Source: DASYAE01 sp036501535 | Lineage (GTDB): Bacteria > Actinomycetota > Actinomycetes > Streptomycetales > Catenulisporaceae | Direction: 5' to 3' | Assembly: GCA_036501535.1 (NCBI GenBank) | Contig: DASYAE010000082.1 | Location: 1 to 64,000 of the forward strand | DNA: 64,000 nucleotides | In this document: piece after piece, positions 46,737 to 54,652 of the stretch | How positions within the stretch are numbered: position 1 is the stretch's first letter | Layout of the letters: each line of letters starts with the position of its first letter | Made by a program: the position numbers and the translations under genes | Notes under the pieces: model-generated | What the model was told of the DNA's origin: nothing | What the model saw: only the letters and a program-made list of their open reading frames with translations | Database searches by the model: none

Positions 46737-49700
46737 TCAGTCGGCTTGCTTCAGTTCGACGATGACGTCGCCCAGCCTGCCTGGACGGCTGCCGCACTGG
46801 TCGAGCCGGGTGAACATGACCTCCAAACGATTGTCGAGTGCTGGCGTCGGCGGGGAGATGCGCCGCGCGTCCTGTAGCGCCTTGACTGCGTCGCAAAGGT
46901 CGCTCCGGCCGTCCAGGTGCTGGCCGCAGATGGCGAAGGCATCGTACTGCAACGCTGCGAAGTCGAGCTGGTTGCGCGTGATGCGACTGGAGGCCTCCTC
47001 GTGGAGTCGGCGGAACAGTTCGTTCGCTCGAGGGTCGCCCTTCTGCCGGACGGCCAGGGCGTGCAATGCCAGCACGATGAGCGAGCGACGATTCTGGCGG
47101 TAGCGCCACGCTCCGCCGATCGCGTTATGCGCCTCCCTGGTCGTGCCCCTCTTCAGGTAGACGAGGCCGAGCGTGGTGCGTGCCTGCATCAGAGTGATCG
47201 GGTCCTGATCTTGCAGCGCCACTTCTTCGGCTTCCATCGCCTTCTGTTCGGCCGGTTCCAGTTCGCCCCGGTCGAAGAAAAAGTCGGCGCGAGCGTCGAG
47301 AAGCGAGGCGCGCAGCCAGTCGGCCTTCCCGATCGACTCCTCGGCGCTGTCGAGGTGCCGTTCGGCCTGATCCGGCCGCCCGAGCTCACCGAACCAGCGG
47401 GCGAGCTTGAGCGTGATCACGACGCCCCGCCAGGTCGCGACGTATTGTGCCTGCTCGGTGTCCGGGTAGTCGTCGAGATCGCGTGTCGCGAGTGCTTCCC
47501 GGGCGTACCTGATGGCCTGTTCGTAGTCCCCGTTGCGCCGGCGGCAGTCGGCGATGCCCTCCAGCATGCCCATCCTGGCGTCCGGTTTGTGCAGCCGGGC
47601 GGCCTCGTCTCGCGCGTGCTCGTACTGGCTGAGCGCGAGACCGATTTCGTGCTGCGCCCAGTACAGGTTCGCGAGGTTGCCGTGGACGAGAAGCTTATTC
47701 TCGGAATCCTGCCGCTGATCGGCGAGTTTCAGGGCCTCTCCGAGGGCGTCGCTCGCTTCCGGGAACCTTTCGAGTGCGGTGTAGATGATGCCGAGGCCGT
47801 TCTCGTTCGCCAGCTCCTGAAGCGGTGTGAGCCGCCCTTTGAGCTTCTTGCGCTGCTCGAGCAGCAGGTGCCGGCAGCTCCGGCGTTCCAGCAGCTTGTC
47901 GATGCGTTCGATCGACCTGTAGGCCGCTTTGGGCTGCTCGGCGTTGATCAGCGCAGCGAGCTCGGCGAGGTGCAGGCGGAGCCCGGCGACCTGTCGTGGG
48001 TCGTCGTTCCGGAGTCTCCTCAGCTGCTCCGCCGCGAACATGTAGCGGTCGCTCCTCTCCTTGTTGTCCTCTATCTGATGCATGATCAGGTGTCCGTCCT
48101 CGGGCGGAATCACGTACTGGTCGTCGCCCAGACGATAGACGACCTGGCTGCCCGCGAGTGTCTTCAATGCCTGATTCACCATCCCCGGGGAGTGGCACCC
48201 GGGAAACTCGTCTTCGAGGAGCCCGGCTATCGCGGACTCGGGGACCGGGGTGCCGAGAGCGGCGACCGCTTCGAGCACGCGCAGCTGCAGCTCGGACGCG
48301 TGCTGGACCAGGAGCCCGGTCAGGAATGTCTGCACATCCTTGATGTTTTGTTGGCTGAGCAGCCCGGTGAGTGCGGCGAGGTCGAGGCCGCTCTCCACCA
48401 CCGCGACGACGGCGCACGCCAGCTCGGCAAGACGGGGATTGCCCTGCAGTTTGCTGAACAGCACGCTCTGCTTGTCCTCGGCGAGGGTACGAGGGTCGGT
48501 TCTGCGTAGGCGATCCAGATTGGCCAGGTGGCCGAGAAACTCATCGCGGGGCAGACTTCGCACGTGTATAGGGTGCTCGGCGGTGGGCCACGTTCCGTCG
48601 ATAGAGACCGGATTGTGCTGTGTCACCAGGAGTACCGCGACCCGGTGTCCCTGCTCGCCTGCAATCAGCTCCAGGGCCTCGTCCAGGTCGGAATCCACGA
48701 GCTTTCCGGTCGTCGGGTCGAGCAGTTCCTCGGCGGAGTCCACCGCCACCACGACGGGTGAGTCGCCGAGCGTGCGCAGGGTGGACTCCAACCGCACGAG
48801 CGACGAACGTCCCGGTTTGCGAGGAGCCGTGGGATCGTCATCGCCCTGGACGTAGTCGATCAGCCTGGTCACGTCCAGCCGATCGGCTGCGCGCAGGTCA
48901 TGGCAGTGAATGCGCGGACGAATTCCCTGGGCCGTCTTCCCGGGCAGGTCCGCCAGGACCGCGTCGACCAGTTTGGTCTTGCCGATGCCGCGGTCCCCGG
49001 TCACCAAGACGACGCCCCATGGGCCGCCGGTCAACCTCGTCGACAGGTTGCGCACATCATCCTTGCGGTCCACCAGGTCTCCCCGCTGGGCCGTGACCGA
49101 CGGTGGCGGTGCGGTGGTGGTCCGACTCTGGTTAGGGCGCTTCTGGAGGTAAGCCTCAGTGGCACATGCCGCCAGCTGGAGGCACCACTGTTTGGCCTCC
49201 TCCGGATCTCTGCAGCGCAGTTCCCGACCGAGATGGACGAGCCCGGCGCCCACCAGCGAGAGCAGGCACTGCTGGGTCCACACATCGCCCATTCCGCGGC
49301 TCGTCGCGAGCCTTTTCGACGCCTTATGAATCGCTACGCTGAGTTTTCTTATGTATTCGATCGACGTGGAGACGTCACGATAATCCGGGTCTACAAGTAC
49401 CCTGGCGACATCCCATCGTATTTCTGGCAAGAATTGATCGAATCTATCTATGGTGAGTGCGACCAGAAGGTGCATCGGGTCGCGTGTCAGCAATGCCGAA
49501 TCGGAGTAGCGGTCGTAGTCGATGAGAATGTATTCGTCGTGCCGCGGTTCCCGTACTGCTGGAATGATGACGTTGCGACCGCTGAGGTCGCCGTGTGCTT
49601 TACCGACAACGAGGTCTTCGATGATTTCGCGGCTCACGTCGTCGTAGAGCAGGCGGAACGGATTGGGTAACTCCCTTGGCCAGTCCGCTGCTCCCAAGTG

Positions 49701-50270
49701 AGTGGTCCCCTTGACCTCGACATTGTGATCACGCGCCCACTTCTCGGCTTCGCTCCGCCGCCGCTTGATCATTCCGGTGAGCACCTCGCCGACCGTTCCC
49801 TGTGCCCTGGCCGGAACCTTATTGCGATTCCAGCCCGACACGACGGAGCGGACGATTGTCGCGCATCGCTTTGGAAAATCGCGATCGTCGAAACGATCGG
49901 CCAAAGACTTGATTCCGTCGAGATCTCCATAGGCGACATCGAGGAAGACCGCCCTCCAGCTGCCGAGGCGGATCGTCTGCTCCTCTATCGCTGCCAGATG
50001 CCGACTGAAGTCGCCCGCCTCCAGCCGGGCCCGATGCATATTCTGAATACTCGCCGTGCCGCCCTCGGAAAAGAACTTGACGACCACCTGATCGGTATCG
50101 CCGTCTTCTCGCACCCGCACGGCGAGCGCGACCGGAGAGCCGCTTCGGCCGTCGGCGAACCATCGACGGTGCTTGAGGTCGAACGGTTCATCCGCGACCC
50201 ACGCTTCCAGCGCGGTCACGACGTCCCCCAGTTCGGTCGCCCACTTCTCCTGGTCATACAGCCTCGCCAT
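46737..50270 (-). CDS. kinase-like / STAND NTPase / TPR multidomain protein
   Basis: 1177 residues from the ATG at 50270 (GGGGGGTGG upstream). Residues about 1-370 have a kinase/phosphotransferase fold: VVVKFFSEG as the ATP lysine strand, AHGDLSGRNVI as catalytic loop and ILIDYDRYSDS as the metal-binding motif. Residues about 400-700 are a STAND ATPase with P-loop VTGDRGIGKTKL (about residue 425) and Walker B VVVAVDSAEELLD. Residues about 770-1150 are TPR repeats (NLANLYWAQHEIGLALSQYE and others). This is a sensor-switch-effector layout. Base composition of the kinase part (49.3-50.2 kb) is noticeably more AT-rich than its neighbours, suggesting transfer. A small membrane protein is divergent 100 bp away. 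Confidence 0.8.
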   Translation of the reverse strand: MARLYDQEKWATELGDVVTALEAWVADEPFDLKHRRWFADGRSGSPVALAVRVREDGDTDQVVVKFFSEGGTASIQNMHRARLEAGDFSRHLAAIEEQTIRLGSWRAVFLDVAYGDLDGIKSLADRFDDRDFPKRCATIVRSVVSGWNRNKVPARAQGTVGEVLTGMIKRRRSEAEKWARDHNVEVKGTTHLGAADWPRELPNPFRLLYDDVSREIIEDLVVGKAHGDLSGRNVIIPAVREPRHDEYILIDYDRYSDSALLTRDPMHLLVALTIDRFDQFLPEIRWDVARVLVDPDYRDVSTSIEYIRKLSVAIHKASKRLATSRGMGDVWTQQCLLSLVGAGLVHLGRELRCRDPEEAKQWCLQLAACATEAYLQKRPNQSRTTTAPPPSVTAQRGDLVDRKDDVRNLSTRLTGGPWGVVLVTGDRGIGKTKLVDAVLADLPGKTAQGIRPRIHCHDLRAADRLDVTRLIDYVQGDDDPTAPRKPGRSSLVRLESTLRTLGDSPVVVAVDSAEELLDPTTGKLVDSDLDEALELIAGEQGHRVAVLLVTQHNPVSIDGTWPTAEHPIHVRSLPRDEFLGHLANLDRLRRTDPRTLAEDKQSVLFSKLQGNPRLAELACAVVAVVESGLDLAALTGLLSQQNIKDVQTFLTGLLVQHASELQLRVLEAVAALGTPVPESAIAGLLEDEFPGCHSPGMVNQALKTLAGSQVVYRLGDDQYVIPPEDGHLIMHQIEDNKERSDRYMFAAEQLRRLRNDDPRQVAGLRLHLAELAALINAEQPKAAYRSIERIDKLLERRSCRHLLLEQRKKLKGRLTPLQELANENGLGIIYTALERFPEASDALGEALKLADQRQDSENKLLVHGNLANLYWAQHEIGLALSQYEHARDEAARLHKPDARMGMLEGIADCRRRNGDYEQAIRYAREALATRDLDDYPDTEQAQYVATWRGVVITLKLARWFGELGRPDQAERHLDSAEESIGKADWLRASLLDARADFFFDRGELEPAEQKAMEAEEVALQDQDPITLMQARTTLGLVYLKRGTTREAHNAIGGAWRYRQNRRSLIVLALHALAVRQKGDPRANELFRRLHEEASSRITRNQLDFAALQYDAFAICGQHLDGRSDLCDAVKALQDARRISPPTPALDNRLEVMFTRLDQCGSRPGRLGDVIVELKQAD

Positions 50271-50311
50271 GCCACCCCCCAAAACCTCAGATAGCCGGTT
50301 ACCTGTGAATC

Positions 50312-50317
50312 TATACT
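50312..50317 (+). promoter_or_regulatory. -10-like element of the small membrane protein gene
   Basis: TATACT lies 54 bp ahead of the membrane protein start in the AT-rich 100-bp divergent gap. No clear -35 partner is seen. Confidence 0.35.
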
Positions 50318-50370
50318 TCAAGAATGATCGACTGAATGGGCGGCGCGCAGACAAATGAAGAGGGGATGCT

Positions 50371-50859
50371 ATGGCCGACGAGCTTTCTGATCGGGCCAAG
50401 GTCAGGAAAGACTTGCTGTGGGGCATGTACACGGACCTGCGGACGCATGCCCGGCATGCCGAGACGCTGCGCGCCAATGTCGTGAACTTCATGCTCCTCA
50501 TCGCCTCGGCCCTGATCGCGGTGATCACCAAGGACGGGAAGGTCTCCCGCAGTGATCTCCCGTTGTGCCTGGCGCTGGTCGTCGTCGGGATACTCGGCCT
50601 CGCCTTCGCCGCGTCCTACACCGAGCTCTTCGAGCGCAACAGGCGCCGGGCGGCAATGCTGCGCACGGCGCTCGACGACGAGTTCCTCGCTGATGGGATC
50701 ACCATCGCCGCTCTCCTGCGGGAGGCGGACGAACAGCACCACTCCAACCGTCTGTACCGCTGGAGCCGACGCGTCACCGGCAGCACCCAGATCTTCTGGC
50801 CCGCGCTGGCGGCTCTGGTCACAATATCCGGGCTCGTACTTACCGCCATTGCGCTGTGA
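50371..50859 (+). CDS. small three-helix membrane protein, SLATT-like
   Basis: 162 residues behind GAGGGG. An N-terminal charged helix (KVRKDLLWGMYTDLRTHARH) precedes membrane helices at about 37-53 and 62-82, a cytoplasmic helical segment, and a third helix at about 141-161. A leading amphipathic helix with two close transmembrane helices is the layout of SLATT-type membrane effectors in bacterial conflict systems. The assignment is by architecture, not recognised sequence identity. It is divergent from the kinase/STAND/TPR gene and shares its control region. Confidence 0.55.
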   Translation: MADELSDRAKVRKDLLWGMYTDLRTHARHAETLRANVVNFMLLIASALIAVITKDGKVSRSDLPLCLALVVVGILGLAFAASYTELFERNRRRAAMLRTALDDEFLADGITIAALLREADEQHHSNRLYRWSRRVTGSTQIFWPALAALVTISGLVLTAIAL

Positions 50860-50962
50860 GCCGCCTCGCCTCGACCCGGCTGGCGATCTCATGAAGATTG
50901 TCGCTCAATCCTGAGCCTCACCGCGGTCACTGAGAGCGATCATGGATTTTTCCTGCGGAGTA

Positions 50963-50991
50963 TTGCCGGGCTGTGGCGGCGGTGTTAGATT
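50963..50991 (+). promoter_or_regulatory. candidate sigma-70-type promoter of the catabolic cluster
   Basis: TTGCCG (50963-50968), 17-bp spacer, TAGATT (50986-50991), about 190 bp before the ABC ATPase start. The 50860-51179 gap contains no supported gene. Confidence 0.5.
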
Positions 50992-51022
50992 CGCGGCACA
51001 GCTTGTCCGACAATCCATCTGC

Positions 51023-51043
51023 CCGGACTCCACGGGAGTCCGG
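51023..51043 (+). promoter_or_regulatory. CCGGACTCC-ACG-GGAGTCCGG palindrome in the leader
   Basis: A perfect 9-bp dyad with a 3-base centre, starting about 25 bases after the expected transcription start. It could be the operator for the cluster's GntR regulator or an mRNA hairpin. Confidence 0.5.
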
Positions 51044-51179
51044 TCCGCCGCCGGTCGCTCAGGCGCGGCGGCATGACGCTGCATTGATGGCAGCACAAGA
51101 ATTCAGTCTGCTTCAGGGCGGGTGTGGCGTCGCCATGCCCGGATATCCGGCCGGTCCGGCGGGCGCGGCCAAGGAGACG

Positions 51180-52004
51180 ATGGTGTCTATCACTGCGCGC
51201 GGGCCTCGCCCCGAGGCCGAGGCCGAAGCCCTGCGCTTCGAGAACGTCAGCCTGCAGTTCCCGGGCGCGGCCCGGCCCGCGGTGCTCGACGTGTCCTTCC
51301 CGGTCGGGCGCGGAAAGTTCGTCGCGGTGATCGGGCCGAGCGGCTGCGGCAAGAGCACCCTGCTCAACCTCGCCGCCGGGCTGCTCGCGCCGAGCCGCGG
51401 CGCGGTCTACTTCGGCGGCGAGCCGGTGACCTCGGTCAACTCGGCCGCCGCGTACGTCACCCAGAAGGCCAACCTGCTGCCCTGGCTCAGCGTGCGCGCC
51501 AACGTCGGCCTGGCGCTGCGCCTGCGGCGGATGCCCAAGGCCGAGCGCGAACAGCGCATCGCCGAGTGGGTCGGCCGCGTCGGCCTCGACGGTTTCGAGG
51601 ACTACTTCCCGCGCGAGCTGTCCGGCGGAATGCAGAAACGCTGCTCGATTGCGCGGGCCCTGATCTACGAGCCGTCGATCGTGCTGATGGACGAGCCGTT
51701 CGGGCCGCTCGACGCGATCACCCGGCTGGAGTTGCAGCAGGAGCTGCTCAACCTGTGGGAGCAGCAGCGCGGCACGCTCGTGTTCGTCACGCACGACCTG
51801 AACGAGGCGCTCTATCTGGCCGACGAGGTGGTGGTGATGTCCGAGGGGCCCGGCACCGTCCGGCGGATCCTGCCCGTGCCCCTCCCGCGTCCGCGCGTCA
51901 TCGGCTCGCTGGTCGAGACGCCCGAGTTCGCCGAGCTCTACCAGGAGCTGTGGACCCTGTTCACGTCCTCGCGCACGACTTCGGGTGCGGGCGCGACCGT
52001 CTGA
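51180..52004 (+). CDS. ABC transporter ATPase, nitrate/sulfonate/taurine type
   Basis: 274 residues from an ATG behind AAGGAG; longer in-frame starts exist upstream. Walker A GPSGCGKST at about residue 52, Q-loop in AYVTQKANLLPW, signature LSGGMQKR at about 147, Walker B IVLMDEPFGPLDA at about 167 and the switch His in FVTHDLNEAL place it with the SsuB/TauB/ThiZ group that drives uptake of small organic acids. Its partners are the lipoprotein and permease genes at the other end of the cluster, with the catabolic genes between. Confidence 0.9.
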   Translation: MVSITARGPRPEAEAEALRFENVSLQFPGAARPAVLDVSFPVGRGKFVAVIGPSGCGKSTLLNLAAGLLAPSRGAVYFGGEPVTSVNSAAAYVTQKANLLPWLSVRANVGLALRLRRMPKAEREQRIAEWVGRVGLDGFEDYFPRELSGGMQKRCSIARALIYEPSIVLMDEPFGPLDAITRLELQQELLNLWEQQRGTLVFVTHDLNEALYLADEVVVMSEGPGTVRRILPVPLPRPRVIGSLVETPEFAELYQELWTLFTSSRTTSGAGATV

Positions 52005-52039
52005 TCCCGGTCGCCGACGGCTGCCAGAGAGGTATTGCC

Positions 52040-52669
52040 TTGATTTCTGTTTCCGAGAGCATCGCCGTGCCCAGCCCGCCGCAGCGGGTCTGGGAGGTGG
52101 TGTCCGAACCGGCCGAGGTCGTCGCCTGCATCGGCGGGGCCGAACTGCTGCGGGCCAACGAGGACGGCTCTTACGACGGCGCGCTGGTGGTCCGGTTCGG
52201 CGGGCTGCGGGTCAAGTTCGGCGCGCGGGTCGAGCTGGCGCTGGACCCGGCGCTGCGGGAGGGCCGGCTCACTGCCACCGGACGCGACGGGCAGCAGGCC
52301 ACGCGCTTCCGCGGCGACGCGCGCTTCCAGGTGCTGCCGGACCCGGATGGCACCGGCTCGAGGGTCGTGCTGGATGGCGAGGTGCAGCTGAACGGGAAGC
52401 TCGCCGGGCTGGTCGAATCGGGCAGCGCCGCCGTGGTCTCCCGGATGACGCGGGAGTTCTCGGCGCAATTGGTGCAGCGCTGCGTCGGGCCCGTCGCGGT
52501 GGAGCGACCGGAGGGAGAGGCTGTCGGCGTTGGTCAGATGGCTGCGGCCGCGCAGCGCAGCGGAGTGCGGGCGTGGTGGGCGCGAATGTGGGCGAGGCTG
52601 CGTCGGGGTGCGGGTCGGCGGACGGTGGCCGGACCGGGTGCGGGCGCCGAGGCGGGAGGCCGGTCATGA
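52040..52669 (+). CDS. SRPBCC family protein, CoxG-like
   Basis: 209 residues from a TTG behind AGAGAGG. ESIAVPSPPQRVWEVVSEPAEVVACIGGAELL and the C-terminal SGSAAVVSRMTREFSAQL are typical of the CoxG (carbon monoxide dehydrogenase subunit G) branch of the START/Bet v1-like fold, which binds hydrophobic ligands or helps enzyme maturation. The last 45 residues are an Arg/Gly/Ala-rich tail. Its TGA overlaps the aldolase ATG. Confidence 0.8.
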   Translation: MISVSESIAVPSPPQRVWEVVSEPAEVVACIGGAELLRANEDGSYDGALVVRFGGLRVKFGARVELALDPALREGRLTATGRDGQQATRFRGDARFQVLPDPDGTGSRVVLDGEVQLNGKLAGLVESGSAAVVSRMTREFSAQLVQRCVGPVAVERPEGEAVGVGQMAAAAQRSGVRAWWARMWARLRRGAGRRTVAGPGAGAEAGGRS

Positions 52670-53598
52670 ATCAGCCGCAGCAGCCGCAACAGCCTGAACA
52701 GTCGCGACAGCCGCAGCGGCTCAACGGTGTGATCCGCCTGCTGGAGGAGGGGCGGCACGTCTTCGCGAGTTTCGCGGCGCCCGAGCCGTCCGCTGCCGTC
52801 GAGTATTCGTCCTCGCAGTACGACGCAATCGTCTTCGAAGCCGAGCACAAGCCGTGGGACGTGCTCGCGCTGCGCGACAGCCTGCAATACCTGCTGAACC
52901 GGCGTCAGATTGCTGAGTCCGCGAGCCTGGCGCCGTCGGTCACGCCGCTGGTGCGCATCCCGGTCAACGGGGGCGAGCGGGCGCAGTGGCAGGCGAAGCA
53001 GGCGCTCGACCTCGGGGCGTACGGCGTGGTGTGGCCGCATGTCTCGACCGTGGAAGAGGCCTACAACGCGGTGGCGGCCTGCCGGTATCCGCGGCTGCCG
53101 GACGCAGAGCGCTACGAGCCGGCCGGTCTGCGCGGGGACGGTCCGGTCGCGGCGGCGCGGTACTGGGGGCTGTCCACCGCCGAGTACTACGCGCGCAGCG
53201 GGGTGTGGCCGCTCGACCCGGACGGCGAGGTCCTGGTCGTGCTCATGATCGAGGACCAGAACGGGATCCGGAACCTGCCGCAGATGCTCGATCGGGTACC
53301 CGGGATCGGGCTGGTGCTGATCGGGGAGGGGGATCTGAGCCAGGAGCTCGGCGTGCCGCGGCAGTACGAGCACCCGCTGGTCGCCGAGAGCCGGCGGCGC
53401 ATCGCCGAGATCTGCCATGAGCACGGGGTCGCGGTCGGACACCCGCACGTGACGCCGGGGAACCTGAAGCAGGTGCTGGACGAGGGTTATCGGTTCCTGA
53501 TGTCCGCGCCGGTGCGCTCCCACCCGGCCCTCGACCTCGGCCGCGAGCTGACCGGCCGGGACGCCGACGCCGCCGGGCCGGCTGAGAAAGGACTCTGA
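52666..53598 (+). CDS. HpcH/HpaI family aldolase/lyase
   Basis: 310 residues. The N-terminus has a Gln/Pro-rich extension. The barrel shows the family pattern YDAIVFEAEHKPWD, a catalytic Arg in PLVRIPV, the metal ligand Glu in VLMIEDQNGI and the glycine-rich GIGLVLIGEGDLSQELG. Members split or form 2-keto-3-hydroxy acids, releasing pyruvate or similar. In this cluster it could cleave the 4-hydroxy-2-oxo acid made by the following LigJ-like hydratase; the known Lig pathway aldolase belongs to another fold, so this is inference. Confidence 0.87.
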   Translation: MNQPQQPQQPEQSRQPQRLNGVIRLLEEGRHVFASFAAPEPSAAVEYSSSQYDAIVFEAEHKPWDVLALRDSLQYLLNRRQIAESASLAPSVTPLVRIPVNGGERAQWQAKQALDLGAYGVVWPHVSTVEEAYNAVAACRYPRLPDAERYEPAGLRGDGPVAAARYWGLSTAEYYARSGVWPLDPDGEVLVVLMIEDQNGIRNLPQMLDRVPGIGLVLIGEGDLSQELGVPRQYEHPLVAESRRRIAEICHEHGVAVGHPHVTPGNLKQVLDEGYRFLMSAPVRSHPALDLGRELTGRDADAAGPAEKGL

Positions 53599-53599
53599 G

Positions 53600-54652
53600 A
53601 TGACTGCCGGGATGACGATCGACTGCCACGGGCACTTCACCACGGCGCCGTCGGCCCTCGGGGCGTGGCGGGCGCGGCAGATCGAGGCCTTCGAGCGCTC
53701 CGGCGCGCGGGTCGGTCCGGGCGAGCTGGAGATCGGCGACGACGAGATCCGCGCGGCCGTGGAGGGCGGGCAGCTCAAGCTTCAGCAGGAGCGCGGCACG
53801 GACCTGACGGTGTTCTCCTCGGGCGCCGGAAAGATGGCCCACCACCACGGCGACGGGCGCACCAGCCTGGACTGGGCCCGGGTCAGCAACGACCTGATCG
53901 CCCGGGTGTGCCGGCTCTTCCCCGGCCGCTTCGTCGGGGCCTGTCAGCTCCCGCAGTCGCCCGGCGACGGGCTCGCCGAGAGCGTGCGCCGGTCTGCAGA
54001 GGAGGTGCGGCGCTGTGTGGAAGAACTCGACTTCGTCGGCTGCCTGCTCAATCCCGACCCCTCGGACGGCTACTGGCAGGCGCCGCCGCTGACGGACAAG
54101 GTCTACTACCCGCTCTACGAGACGCTGGTCGAGCTCGACGTGCCGGCGATGGTCCACGTGGCGATGTCGCGCAACGACGCGGTGCAGGGAACCTGCGCCC
54201 ACTACCTCAACGGCGACACCGCCGTGTTCATGCAGCTGTGCATGTCAGACCTCTTCCGCGACTTCCCGACGCTCAAGCTCATCCTGCCGCACGGCGGCGG
54301 CGCAGTGCCCTACCACTGGGGGCGATATCGCGGCGTGATGCTCGACCAGGGCCGGCCCGCGCTGGAGGAGCATGTCCTGAACAACGTGTTCTTCGACACC
54401 TGCGTCTACCATCGGCGCGGCCTCGAGCTGCTGCTCGACGTCATCCCGGCGGGCAACGTCCTGTTCGCCTCGGAGATGATCGGCGCGGTGCGCGCGGTGG
54501 ATCCGCAGACCGGCCGCCGCTTCGACGACGTCAAGTTCCTGCTGGACTCGATCGACTCGCTCGGCGGCGAGGACCGGCGCGCCGTGTACGGCGACAACGC
54601 GCTGCGGGTCTTCGGGCGGCTGGAGCGCGTGCTCAAGGGAGGTCGCCCGTGA
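53600..54652 (+). CDS. ligJ: amidohydrolase, 4-oxalomesaconate hydratase (LigJ)-like
   Basis: 350 residues starting two bases after the aldolase stop. The metal-binding IDCHGHFTTAPSAL near the N-terminus, FSSGAGKMAHHHGD, LPHGGGAVPYHWGRYRG, NNVFFDTCVYH and LFASEMIGAVRAVDPQTG match, as I remember it, LigJ of the protocatechuate 4,5-cleavage pathway. Related ACMSD-type decarboxylases share the fold, so the exact reaction is not certain. LigJ hydrates 4-oxalomesaconate to 4-carboxy-4-hydroxy-2-oxoadipate. The stop overlaps the next GTG (GTGA). Confidence 0.72.
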   Translation: MTAGMTIDCHGHFTTAPSALGAWRARQIEAFERSGARVGPGELEIGDDEIRAAVEGGQLKLQQERGTDLTVFSSGAGKMAHHHGDGRTSLDWARVSNDLIARVCRLFPGRFVGACQLPQSPGDGLAESVRRSAEEVRRCVEELDFVGCLLNPDPSDGYWQAPPLTDKVYYPLYETLVELDVPAMVHVAMSRNDAVQGTCAHYLNGDTAVFMQLCMSDLFRDFPTLKLILPHGGGAVPYHWGRYRGVMLDQGRPALEEHVLNNVFFDTCVYHRRGLELLLDVIPAGNVLFASEMIGAVRAVDPQTGRRFDDVKFLLDSIDSLGGEDRRAVYGDNALRVFGRLERVLKGGRP

